Assembly (NCBI RefSeq): GCF_001426405.1
Contig: NZ_LMEP01000023.1
Coordinates: forward strand, 210,484-274,483
Origin: Streptomyces sp. Root1304
GTDB taxonomy: Bacteria; Actinomycetota; Actinomycetes; Streptomycetales; Streptomycetaceae
Reading direction: 5' to 3'
DNA: 64,000 bases
The position numbers were made by a program, and so were the translations under genes. Numbering within the stretch: position 1 is the stretch's first letter; each line of letters opens with the position of its first letter. This document shows positions 49,972 to 57,789 of the stretch, in pieces. The notes under the pieces were generated by a model. It ran no database searches. It worked only from the letters and a program-made list of their open reading frames with translations, and was not told the origin of the DNA.

Positions 49972-50448
49972 ATGCGGTGTGCGTACTGCCGGCGTGAGGT
50001 CGTGTGCCGGCAGCCGGCGTTCGGCGGGCCGCCCTGCGTGGGGCAGATCCACGTGCACAGCAACGAGGAGGCCTGCTTCCCGGAGCAGGGGGCGGCGAGC
50101 TCACGCGCCTGGCCGCCCGGCGGGTGCGGCTGCAAGGCCCGGGACCTGAAGGCATCCATCAAGCACCTGCCTCCTCCGCCCTCACCGCCGAGGGCCGGTA
50201 CGGAAGAACTGACCGAGGTCGGCGAGGCGTTCCTCGGTCTCGCACCGGGCGCGGGGGTGAACGTCGTCGAGCTGGCGGACGGCGCGGGCGTGTGCGTCGT
50301 ACAGACCGGGCGTGGTGGCGGCAAGGTGTACGTCGCACCGGACCGGACCGTGCTGTTCGTCCCGTCCGCCATGGACTTCGACACGGGCCTCGCGGCCTTC
50401 CTCGGCGGCGCACGCACTCCCGTCAAGGGGGTTGAAGACAGGCCTTAG
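49972..50448 (+). CDS. Cys-rich, zinc-ribbon-like hypothetical protein
   Basis: A 158-residue protein. The N-terminal 55 residues contain MRCAYCRREVVC...PPCVGQIHVHSNEEACFPE...GGCGCKAR with eight Cys and two His, likely binding one or two zinc ions. The second half (LTEVGEAFLGLAPGAGVNVVELADGAGVCVVQTGRGGGKVYVAPDRTVLFVPSAMDFDTGLAAFLGG) looks like a small mixed alpha/beta domain. I do not recognise the family. ATG at 49972 has GGGAGAGG right before it. Followed by a strong terminator. Confidence 0.7.
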   Translation: MRCAYCRREVVCRQPAFGGPPCVGQIHVHSNEEACFPEQGAASSRAWPPGGCGCKARDLKASIKHLPPPPSPPRAGTEELTEVGEAFLGLAPGAGVNVVELADGAGVCVVQTGRGGGKVYVAPDRTVLFVPSAMDFDTGLAAFLGGARTPVKGVEDRP

Positions 50449-50458
50449 CTGCGGCGCC

Positions 50459-50493
50459 GAGGTGCCTGCGGCCCCGAGGACCGCAGGCACCTC
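50459..50493. terminator. Terminator after the zinc-ribbon gene
   Basis: A perfect 13-bp stem GAGGTGCCTGCGG/CCGCAGGCACCTC with a nine-base loop begins 11 bases after the stop at 50448. It also sits downstream of the convergent alpha/beta hydrolase gene. Confidence 0.88.
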
Positions 50494-50530
50494 CTTCCTG
50501 CTGATCGTGCGTGCCCCGTGCCGGCTCGCG

Positions 50531-51304
50531 CTACCTCAGGTGCCGCGCGAAGAACCGTGCCCCGGGTTCGAGCTCGAACTGCGGGACCCCGGTGTGGCCG
50601 CCCATGTTGGCGTGCAGCGTCTTCTCCGCCGAACCGAAGGCGTCGAACAGGTCCAGGGCGGCCTGCCGGTCGTTCCCCTCGTCGTCCCACTGCAGCAGGA
50701 CCTGCAACGGGATGGTGACCCGGCGGGCCTCCTCGAACATGGAGGCGGGTACGAAGCTCCCGGCGAAGAGACCGGCGGCCTTGATACGCGGCTCGACCAG
50801 GGCAAGTCGGATACCGAGGGAGATCACCCCTCCCTCGTACCCGACAGGGCCGCCCAGTCCGGGCAGCGTGAGAAGGGCGTCCAGGGCGGCCCGCCATTCC
50901 GGGACCGCCCTTTCGACGAGCGGGAGGACGAGCGCGTCGATGATCTCGCCGCTGACCGGCTCGCCGGCCTGCATCACCCGGCGCAGGTCGGCGCGGGCCT
51001 CCTCGGCGGCGGCCCAACGGGGCCGGTCACCACTCCCGGGAAGCTCGATGGTGGCCGAGGCGAAGCCGAACTCCGCCGCGTAGTACCGCGCCCGGCCGGC
51101 CAGCCGGGGGTACATCCTGCGCAGTCCGAGCGGGGGAAGGCCGATGAGGATCAGTGGCGCGGGCGCCGGTGTGGACGCGAGCGAGGATGCGGGTGCGGAC
51201 GAGGATCCGGACGTGGGCGTCCACAGGATGCCGGGGATGTCACCGAAGGTGAATTCGCGTTCGAGGACGCCGTCGTCGAGGCGCTGCTCGGAAGTGAATC
51301 GCAT
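50531..51304 (-). CDS. Alpha/beta hydrolase-fold protein
   Basis: A 257-residue hydrolase-like protein. PLILIGLPPLGLRRMYPRLAG gives the oxyanion-loop region, VGYEGGVISLGIRLALVEPRIKAA the nucleophile elbow, VLLQWDDEGNDRQ the acid region and LHANMGGHTGVPQFELEPGARFF the His. The elbow reads V-I-S-L-G instead of the usual G-x-S-x-G, so activity may be altered. A low-complexity Ser/Ala/Pro insert (SGSSSAPASSLASTPAPAP) follows the N-terminal strands. AAAGG precedes ATG at 51304. Confidence 0.8.
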   Translation of the reverse strand: MRFTSEQRLDDGVLEREFTFGDIPGILWTPTSGSSSAPASSLASTPAPAPLILIGLPPLGLRRMYPRLAGRARYYAAEFGFASATIELPGSGDRPRWAAAEEARADLRRVMQAGEPVSGEIIDALVLPLVERAVPEWRAALDALLTLPGLGGPVGYEGGVISLGIRLALVEPRIKAAGLFAGSFVPASMFEEARRVTIPLQVLLQWDDEGNDRQAALDLFDAFGSAEKTLHANMGGHTGVPQFELEPGARFFARHLR

Positions 51305-51457
51305 GGTCGTGCCTTTCGGGAGTGCTCATGCAGGCGCTCCCGGACGACCTATCGCCCGACCGTGACCCCGGAGGGGAGCACCCATGTCGATACTGCGTTC
51401 ACGGGTACCACCTCCTCGTTCTCTCGCACGGCCTCCGAAAACGTAGCAGCGGTCGCC

Positions 51458-51488
51458 GTGCCCGGCCAAACGGATTTCGGCCGGGCAC
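51458..51488. terminator. Hairpin downstream of the DUF4839-like gene
   Basis: A perfect 10-bp stem GTGCCCGGCC/GGCCGGGCAC with an 11-base loop lies 33 bases past the stop of the minus-strand gene ending at 51521, in the 216-bp gap before the hydrolase gene. Confidence 0.75.
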
Positions 51489-51520
51489 GAGCAGTCGCGA
51501 GGACGGACTGCCCGGGCCGG

Positions 51521-52270
51521 CTACCGGACCTCCGTCGAGACCGGGTCGAGGAAGAAGAGGCACTTGACCGCGTCGAAAGTGCCCACCCGGGCGACGAAGC
51601 GGAACGTGTCGCCCTCGCCGACGGCGGCGGGGATCTTCTTGCCGGTCGGCCTCAGGTCGAAGACGTTGACGTCCTCGTAAGTGAAGGCCGGGCCGACCGT
51701 GGTGTTCGGGCCCTTGTCGCCCGGGCCCAGGAGGAAGTCGTAGCGGGTGTCGTACGCACCGTGGGGCGCCATGTTCACGATCGATCCGTCGAACGCGACC
51801 GTCCGGCCCTCGTGCCGGGTCGCGAAGTCCAGGTTCGCGTCGTCGCAGCTGTCCCCCTTCAGCAGCGCCGCGAACTCCGGGTTGTTCTGAGGCGTGATCA
51901 CCTCGGCTGGAGCCGACGCGGTCGCGGTCGAAGACGGCGTCGCGGAAGGCTTCTCGCTCGCAGCGGCCGTCGTGGCCGCCGTCGTGACGTTTGTCGATTC
52001 AGCCGACTCGTTCTTCTTCTCGTCCCCGCCGCTGAGAGCGGAGGCGACGCCGATGACGACGGCCAGAACCACGAGGGCGGCGGTCGCCGTGCCGATCAGG
52101 AGCCACGGCTGCGGCTTCTTGGGCCGACGGAATTCGAGCGTCGAGCGAAGGGCGCTCTGGGACCGGTCGACGAGCTCCCAGCCGTCCTTCTGCATCTTCG
52201 AGATCACCAGACCGTCGCTGCCACGCACTGTCCGCACGGTCTTGTGCTCGTACGTGATCTCGTCGGCCAT
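51521..52270 (-). CDS. Membrane-anchored DUF4839-like protein
   Basis: A 249-residue protein. The cytosolic N-terminus MADEITYEHKTVRTVRGSDGLVISKMQKDGWELVDRS is a small domain like DUF4177/DUF4839 families. A single transmembrane helix (WLLIGTATAALVVLAVVIGVASAL) is followed by a Ser/Thr/Ala linker, and the extracellular part has FAALLKGDSCDDANLDFATRHEGRTVAFDGSIVNMAPHG...RFVARVGTFDAVKCLFFLDPVS with two Cys that may form a disulfide. Function unknown. It is divergent from a methyltransferase gene. Confidence 0.75.
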   Translation of the reverse strand: MADEITYEHKTVRTVRGSDGLVISKMQKDGWELVDRSQSALRSTLEFRRPKKPQPWLLIGTATAALVVLAVVIGVASALSGGDEKKNESAESTNVTTAATTAAASEKPSATPSSTATASAPAEVITPQNNPEFAALLKGDSCDDANLDFATRHEGRTVAFDGSIVNMAPHGAYDTRYDFLLGPGDKGPNTTVGPAFTYEDVNVFDLRPTGKKIPAAVGEGDTFRFVARVGTFDAVKCLFFLDPVSTEVR

Positions 52271-52396
52271 GCGGCTCTGCCCCCACCCAAACGGACTGTT
52301 CGTACCAACTGCCCGGCGAGCATAAGGGATTCCACGAGGGCGCCGAGGCGGACCAGGGAGGAGGCGGACCGGCGCCGGCGCGGATAGCGTCACCCC

Positions 52397-53176
52397 ATGG
52401 ACCAAGAGGAGCATCGACGTCTCAGTTCGTCCTTCGGCGCGGAGGCGGTCGCCTACGCCGAGCATCGGCCTGGCTACGCTCAGGCCGCTGTGAGTTGGGC
52501 GCTCGATCCCGCGCCCGGCCCCCGGGTGCTCGACCTCGGCGCCGGTACCGGTAAGCTCACCGCCGCACTGGTCGCGGCGGGTGCCGAGGTGGTCGCGGTC
52601 GAGCCCGATCCGGCGATGCTGGCCGAGCTGCGGCACGGGCTCCCGGCCGTCCGGTTCCTGGCCGGCAGCGCCGAGGAGATCCCGCTGCCGGACGCGTCCG
52701 TCGACGCCGTACTGGCCGGCAACGCCATGCACTGGTTCGACATGGCCGTCGCCGGACCCGAGATCGCCAGGGTCCTGGCGCCCGGCGGTGTCCTGGCGGG
52801 CCTGTGGAACGTCCTGGACGACCGGGTCGAGTGGGTCGCCGGACTCGCGAGGGTCAGCGGCGGCGCGGTGATCGGCCCGCGTGACACGCCCGCGGCCTGG
52901 CGGGCCGCGACGGCCGAGATGCACCTGCCGAGGACGGGCGGGCCCGCCCGGTTCGGCTCACCGGAGCGGGCCGAGTGCGAGCACGGGCAGCGCCGCACCG
53001 CCGAATCCCTCGTCGCGACGCTCGCGACGCGGGCGGGAACGCTGGTGATGCCGGAACCGGAACGAGACGCGACGCTCGACCGCATCCGGACCTACCTCGC
53101 AGGCGAACCAGCCACGGCCCAGGGAGAGTTCACGCTCCCGATGCTGACGGGCGTGCTGCGCGTACGCCGTCTCTGA
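52397..53176 (+). CDS. Class I SAM-dependent methyltransferase
   Basis: A 259-residue enzyme. Motif I VLDLGAGTGKLTAALVAAGAEVVAVEPDPAML binds S-adenosylmethionine, VRFLAGSAEEIPLPDASVDAVLAGNAMHWFD is the post-I/motif II region, and ARVLAPGGVLAGLWNV is motif III. It is a methyltransferase type 11 of the tail of small-molecule enzymes; substrate unknown. No strong ribosome site precedes the ATG at 52397, so a leaderless or weakly translated message is possible. Confidence 0.88.
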   Translation: MDQEEHRRLSSSFGAEAVAYAEHRPGYAQAAVSWALDPAPGPRVLDLGAGTGKLTAALVAAGAEVVAVEPDPAMLAELRHGLPAVRFLAGSAEEIPLPDASVDAVLAGNAMHWFDMAVAGPEIARVLAPGGVLAGLWNVLDDRVEWVAGLARVSGGAVIGPRDTPAAWRAATAEMHLPRTGGPARFGSPERAECEHGQRRTAESLVATLATRAGTLVMPEPERDATLDRIRTYLAGEPATAQGEFTLPMLTGVLRVRRL

Positions 53177-53263
53177 GGCCTCACATCCCGCCGACCGCAG
53201 CCGGGACGCCCCGGCAGGGGAACAGTCGGCCGGTTCGGTGCGCTCCGACGTCCCGGAGGTCCG

Positions 53264-53704
53264 TCAGCAGGGCATGAATCGCCCGAGCTCGCGCGCCCTC
53301 TCCCGTAGCCCCTCACTCCAGTCGTCGCCTTCCGCCGGAGCGGACATTCCCGTGACGGCGGAAACCTGCACATCGGTGAGCGGCGAGTCCGGAGCATTCC
53401 CGAGCCGCGCCCAATCGACCTGGATCCCGGCGCGCAGCGCGAGCAGCACCACGGTGGCGATGAACCCCTCGGAGAGGGCGAGCAGGATGGCATGGCTGGT
53501 TCTCCGATGCCCTTCGAGCAGCGCATGGACGAAAGTCCCGAAGGCGGCCGGATCGATCTGACACTCGTCGTTCTCCATGGGGCCGAAGCCCGAAGGGATC
53601 CCCAACTCACCCTCGAAGAGCGCCACTTGACGCTGGAACATGCGGGAGGCCCCGTTGGAAGGGTTCCAAAGGGTCTTGTCGCCGAGATCGAAGTACTGGC
53701 TCAT
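53264..53704 (-). CDS. Small conserved protein (DUF6086-like)
   Basis: A 146-residue soluble protein, MSQYFDLGDKTLWNPSNGASRMF at its N-terminus and GFGPMENDECQIDPAAFGTFVHALLEGHRRTSHAILLALSEGF in the middle, a pattern I associate with DUF6086 in Streptomyces. Such proteins resemble the immunity or orphan families found beside secreted toxins, but no toxin is seen here. AAAGGCGAC precedes the ATG at 53704. It is 20 bases after the stop of the zinc-ribbon gene at 53725 and probably cotranscribed. Confidence 0.7.
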   Translation of the reverse strand: MSQYFDLGDKTLWNPSNGASRMFQRQVALFEGELGIPSGFGPMENDECQIDPAAFGTFVHALLEGHRRTSHAILLALSEGFIATVVLLALRAGIQVDWARLGNAPDSPLTDVQVSAVTGMSAPAEGDDWSEGLRERARELGRFMPC

Positions 53705-53724
53705 GTGGGTCGCCTTTCATGCGG

Positions 53725-54144
53725 TTACGTGGCCGGCTCGACGATCGCCGCGATGCAGCGTTCCCGAAGGTGCAAGGCCAGGGCCTCCATTTCGACGAGC
53801 GTGCCGAGGAGACCGGCCGCGGCGAGTTCCGTCGCCTGCGCCCGCGCTTCGCCCAGGGAGAGTCCGCGTGCACTGCGGAGAGCCAGCTGAACGGGAACGA
53901 GGCTCGGCAGATCGCCGGGCAGACGGAGCCGCGAGGGCCCGTGTGCTCGCAGGAGGGCCTGCCGAATGTCCTCGGGGGTGACGGGACCGCTGTCCTCCTC
54001 GCACCACCCGTGCGGACAGTCGGCGCATCGCCCTTCGGTGCCCCAGCCGAGCACACCGCGATCGAAGAACTGGCCGACATCGCGCGTAGCCGAGCCCCCA
54101 CAGACCTCGCAACGGCCTGCGACCTGTACGCCTTGCCTGATCAC
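53725..54144 (-). CDS. Hypothetical protein with zinc-ribbon N-terminus
   Basis: A 139-residue protein. Residues 10-50 contain CEVCGG...RCADCPHGWCEED with two Cys-x2-Cys pairs, likely zinc-binding. The rest is helical and ends with ALRSARGLSLGEARAQATELAAAGLLGTLVEMEALALHLRER, resembling the end of a small regulatory helix bundle. I do not recognise the family. GTG at 54144 follows GAGGAG and opens a two-gene operon with the DUF6086-like gene. The 252-bp upstream gap has no distinct feature. Confidence 0.65.
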   Translation of the reverse strand: MIRQGVQVAGRCEVCGGSATRDVGQFFDRGVLGWGTEGRCADCPHGWCEEDSGPVTPEDIRQALLRAHGPSRLRLPGDLPSLVPVQLALRSARGLSLGEARAQATELAAAGLLGTLVEMEALALHLRERCIAAIVEPAT

Positions 54145-54396
54145 GGGGGTCTCCTCGGTGTCGCGGGTCGGGGGTATCGAGGTGGATCCTCCCTGAGGAG
54201 CCGACTCCGGTCGAGCGAGATTACGGACGGCGGGGGCATTCGCACCACTCCGACCGCATGGGTTTGCCGAGGTGAGGGAGCTGTCACCGCTCCCGTGAAG
54301 GCTGACGTCTTCTCGCTGCCGCCCGTCCGGGCGGGCTCCGTGCCGCGTCGGTTCGACGTGGCGCCGAGCGTGAGTTCCGACGCGTGCCTGTGAGCG

Positions 54397-54513
54397 CTAT
54401 CGCTTGCGGACCAGCCTCACCCCCGCCAGCCGACCGACGTTCACGGGATGGGTGAACGTCTTCGTCGCGCCGGCGCCGTCCCAGTACGCGATCTGACGAC
54501 CAAGATTCTTCAT
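54397..54513 (-). pseudogene. Probable 5' remnant of a SAM-dependent methyltransferase gene
   Basis: A 38-residue frame from ATG at 54513 reads IAYWDGAGATKTFTHPVNVGRLAGVRLVRKR. Bacterial methyltransferases of one family begin with YWD-A-A-TKTFTHP followed by a hydrophobic segment and then the SAM motif. Here the frame stops just after that opening, and I see no SAM motif farther along. It therefore looks like the start of a deleted gene left behind, or a very small independent protein. Low confidence in either. Confidence 0.4.
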
Positions 54514-54577
54514 GCGAGTGCAGCCTACGGCTCTCGCCGACTCCACTGCTTGATCCTTCTTCGAAACGCGGGCGTCG

Positions 54578-54961
54578 TCAGGCCGGTTCGATCCGGGCAC
54601 GCAGGAGGCAGAACTCATTGCCCTCCGGGTCGGCCAGCACATGCCAGTTCTCCGTGCCGGTCTGGCCCACGTCCGCCGGTCTCGCGCCGAGCGCGAGCAG
54701 CCGCTCCAACTCGGCGTCCTGATCGCGGTCCGTGGGGTTCACGTCGATGTGCAACCCGAGCTTTCCGGTGCGAGGACCGCTGTTCGGGCTGAGGACGATC
54801 GTCGGCTGCGGGCCGCCGAAACCCACCTCGGGCGGACCGATCTCGATGCTCCCGTCGTCCTCCCGGCCGAGCTCGACGTACCCGAGCACCTCGCTCCAGA
54901 ACACGGCCAGCTTCTCCGCGTCGGCCGCTTCGATGATCAACTCGCTGATACGGCATGCCAT
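54578..54961 (-). CDS. VOC-family (glyoxalase-like) protein
   Basis: A 127-residue paired beta-alpha-beta-beta-beta protein. MACRISELIIEAADAEKLAVFWSEVLGYVELGR and WHVLADPEGNEFCLLRARIEP are the standard first and last strands with the His and Glu metal ligands or substitutes. Streptomyces carry many such small lyase or antibiotic-resistance-like proteins of unknown substrate. ATG at 54961 lacks a clear ribosome site; the open frame to 55066 extends into an upstream repeat-rich gap. Confidence 0.85.
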   Translation of the reverse strand: MACRISELIIEAADAEKLAVFWSEVLGYVELGREDDGSIEIGPPEVGFGGPQPTIVLSPNSGPRTGKLGLHIDVNPTDRDQDAELERLLALGARPADVGQTGTENWHVLADPEGNEFCLLRARIEPA

Positions 54962-55179
54962 GGTCGTGAGTGTACGGAGGTGAGGGCTCGCGCGGGGGGT
55001 CGTCGGCGCGATCGCGTCCCAGCCGCCCACGGTGACACCCGGCCGCTGCACCCCCGGCCGCTGCACCCCCGGCCACGGTCGGCCCCCCGCCCCGTCACCC
55101 CACCGCCCCGCCCCTGTTGCGCCCCGTCCCGCTTCGCGCGAAGTTGCATTCGGGGGCCGATGGCAGGAGGAGACACGTC

Positions 55180-56577
55180 ATGGGCATCGCCACCGTGAAC
55201 CCCGCGACCGGCGAGACGCTGCGTACGTACGAGGCCCATGGGCCCGAGGAGGTCGAGCGGCGGATCGCCGCCGCCCACGAGGCGTACCGCCAGTACCGCA
55301 CGACCTCCTTCGCCGAACGCGCCCGTCTCATGCGCGCCGCCGCCACGCTCCTCGACGAGGACACCGAGGACATCGCCCGCACGATGACCGTCGAAATGGG
55401 CAAGCCCCTCGTCGCCGCCCGCGCCGAGGCCGCCAAGTGCGCCAAGGCCATGCGCTGGTACGCCCGTAACGCCGAGGAGCTGCTCGCCGACGAGCACCCC
55501 GCCGAGAGCGACGTCCAGGACTCCGGCGCGGACATCGCCCGCGTCCACTACCGGCCCCTCGGCCCGATCCTCGCCGTCATGCCCTGGAACTTCCCGCTCT
55601 GGCAGGTGATCCGCTTCGCCGCGCCCGCGCTCATGGCCGGCAACACCGGCCTCCTCAAGCACGCCTCCAACGTGCCGAGGACCGCGCTCTACCTCGGCGA
55701 CCTCTTCCGCCGTGCCGGATACCCCGAGGGCTGCTTCCAGGCCCTGCTGATCGGCTCCCGCGACGTCGAAGGCGTGCTGCGCGACCCCAGGGTCGTCGCC
55801 GCCACCCTCACCGGCAGCGAGCCCGCCGGCCGGGCCGTCGCCGCCGTCGCGGGTGACGAGGTCAAGAAGACCGTCCTGGAACTCGGCGGCAGCGACCCGT
55901 TCGTCGTCATGCCCTCCGCCGACATCGTCGCGGCCGTGAAGACCGCCGTCACCGCCCGCGTCCAGAACAACGGGCAGTCGTGCATCGCCGCCAAGCGGTT
56001 CATCGTCCACCAGGACGTCTACGACGACTTCTCCGAGCGCTTCACCGCCGCGATGAACGCCCTCACCGTCGGCGACCCCCTCGACGAGTCCACCGACGTC
56101 GGCCCCCTCGCCACCGAACAGGGCCGGGCCGACCTGGAGGAGCTCGTCGACGACGCGGTACGCCTCGGTGCCACCGTCCTGTGCGGGGGCCACCGGCCCG
56201 AGGAGGCCGAGCTCCGGCACGGCTGGTACTACCGGCCCACCGTCCTCACCGGCATCACGCCCCGGATGCGGATCCATCAGGAGGAGACCTTCGGGCCGGT
56301 CGCCACCGTCTACCCGGTGAGCGACATCGAGGAGGCCGTCGTCGTCGCCAACGACTCGCCGTTCGGGCTCAGTTCCAACGTGTGGACCCGCTCCGCCGAG
56401 GACGTGGCCTTCTTCGTCCGCGACCTGGAGGCCGGCGGCGTCTTCGTCAACGGCATGACCGCCTCGCACCCCGCGCTCCCGTTCGGCGGGATCAAGCGTT
56501 CGGGGTACGGGCGTGAGCTCTCGGGCCACGGCATCCGCGAGTTCTGCAACGCGACCACGGTCTGGCAGCGCGCCTGA
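55180..56577 (+). CDS. gabD: NADP-dependent succinate-semialdehyde dehydrogenase-type aldehyde dehydrogenase
   Basis: A 465-residue aldehyde dehydrogenase. MPWNFPLWQVIRFAAPALMAGNTGLLKHASNVP is the cofactor-binding block, E234 in TVLELGGSDPFVV is the general base and C268 in NNGQSCIAAKRFI is the nucleophile. LEAGGVFVNGMTASHPALPFGGIKRSGYGRELS closes the family. The pattern and length fit the GabD/Sad group acting on succinic semialdehyde in GABA or 4-hydroxybutyrate use. CAGGAGGAG precedes ATG at 55180. Converges on the PHP gene with 80 bp and no clear hairpin. Confidence 0.88.
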   Translation: MGIATVNPATGETLRTYEAHGPEEVERRIAAAHEAYRQYRTTSFAERARLMRAAATLLDEDTEDIARTMTVEMGKPLVAARAEAAKCAKAMRWYARNAEELLADEHPAESDVQDSGADIARVHYRPLGPILAVMPWNFPLWQVIRFAAPALMAGNTGLLKHASNVPRTALYLGDLFRRAGYPEGCFQALLIGSRDVEGVLRDPRVVAATLTGSEPAGRAVAAVAGDEVKKTVLELGGSDPFVVMPSADIVAAVKTAVTARVQNNGQSCIAAKRFIVHQDVYDDFSERFTAAMNALTVGDPLDESTDVGPLATEQGRADLEELVDDAVRLGATVLCGGHRPEEAELRHGWYYRPTVLTGITPRMRIHQEETFGPVATVYPVSDIEEAVVVANDSPFGLSSNVWTRSAEDVAFFVRDLEAGGVFVNGMTASHPALPFGGIKRSGYGRELSGHGIREFCNATTVWQRA

Positions 56578-56657
56578 CGCCGGCCGCCACCCTCATCGGG
56601 CACGAGCCCCACGACTCCGCCCTCCACCGGCCGGCGCGAGTCCATCCGCCGTGCCCC

Positions 56658-57695
56658 TCACCCCCGCGTCCCAGTCCGCGTCCACGCCAACAGCCCCTCC
56701 GCCGTCCAGGTGTTGATCACCCGCTCCTCCGGCACCCCGCACTCCTCCGCCCGCGCGCACCCCAGGATCTGCCACTCCAGCTGTCCGGGTGCGTGTGCGT
56801 CCGTGTCCACCGCGACGTACGCGCCCGCCGCCACTGCCAGCCGGAGCAGTCGCCGGGGCGGATCGAGCCGTTCCGGGCGGCTGTTGATCTCGACGGCCGT
56901 CCCCGACTCCGCGCACGCGGCGAACACCCGCTCCGCGTCGAACTCCGACTCCGGCCGCAGCTTCCCGCCCGCCACCAGCCGTCCCGTGCAGTGCCCGAGC
57001 ACGTCCATCAAGGGGTTGCGTACCGCCCGTTCGAGGCGGCGGGTCATCGCGCCCGCCTCCATCCGGAGCTTCGAGTGGACCGAACCGACCACCAGATCGA
57101 GACGGTCGAGCAGTTCGGCCTCCTGGTCGAGCGAGCCGTCGTCCAGGACGTCGCACTCGATCCCGGTCAGCAGCCGGAACGGCGCCCACTCCTCGTTCAG
57201 CCGCGCCACCACGTCCAGCTGCTCGCGGAGCCGCTCCGGCGACAGTCCCCGTGCCACGGTCAGCCGGGGCGAATGGTCGGTGAGCACCGCCCACGCGTGC
57301 CCGACGGCCGCCGCCGCGCGGCCCATGTCCTCGATCGACGCCCCGCCGTCCGACCAGTCCGAATGGAGATGGCAGTCCCCGCGCAGTGCCGCCCGCAGGG
57401 CCTCGCCCCCGCTCGTGGGTCCGCCCGTGCCGAGGGACTCCTCCAGCTCGGCCTCGAGCCCCGCCAGATACTCCGGGACCCGCCCGTCGAGCGCCTCGCG
57501 CACCACCGCCGCCGTCTTCGGCCCGAGGCCCTTCACGGCCTCCAGGGTGCCGGCCGCCGCGCGCCGCTCGACCTCGCCCGCCGGCAGGTCGGCGACCGCC
57601 CCGGCGGCCGTACGGAACGCCCGCGCCCGGTACGTCGGTGCCTGGGCACGTTCGAGCAGGAACGCGATGCGGTTCAGGGCGGCCACGGGGTCCAC
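56658..57695 (-). CDS. PHP-domain phosphoesterase with N-terminal helix-hairpin-helix region
   Basis: A 345-residue protein resembling the stand-alone C-terminal half of bacterial DNA polymerase X. Residues 1-90 carry a helix-hairpin-helix unit (LPAGEVERRAAAGTLEAVKGLGPKTAAVVREALDG). Residues 105-345 are the PHP metal-dependent phosphoesterase domain (LRGDCHLHSDWSDGGASIEDM, LTDHSP, GIECDVL, VGSVHSKL, LGHCTGR, EINSRPERLDPP, DTDAHAPGQL). No polymerase palm domain is present. GTG at 57695 follows GAGGAGG. A role in DNA repair or 3'-phosphate trimming is likely. Confidence 0.88.
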   Translation of the reverse strand: MDPVAALNRIAFLLERAQAPTYRARAFRTAAGAVADLPAGEVERRAAAGTLEAVKGLGPKTAAVVREALDGRVPEYLAGLEAELEESLGTGGPTSGGEALRAALRGDCHLHSDWSDGGASIEDMGRAAAAVGHAWAVLTDHSPRLTVARGLSPERLREQLDVVARLNEEWAPFRLLTGIECDVLDDGSLDQEAELLDRLDLVVGSVHSKLRMEAGAMTRRLERAVRNPLMDVLGHCTGRLVAGGKLRPESEFDAERVFAACAESGTAVEINSRPERLDPPRRLLRLAVAAGAYVAVDTDAHAPGQLEWQILGCARAEECGVPEERVINTWTAEGLLAWTRTGTRG

Positions 57696-57789
57696 GGCGT
57701 ACCTCCTCGGACGTTCTCTCTCCGGCCACGTCGGACGTCCCCCACCCCCACACGCAACCACCCCCGTCGGGCACCGCCCGTACGGGCCC

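Noticed and set aside
54578..54610. GGTTCGATCC resembling a tRNA T-loop
   Set aside because: No acceptor, D or anticodon arms around it; it is the end of the VOC gene.
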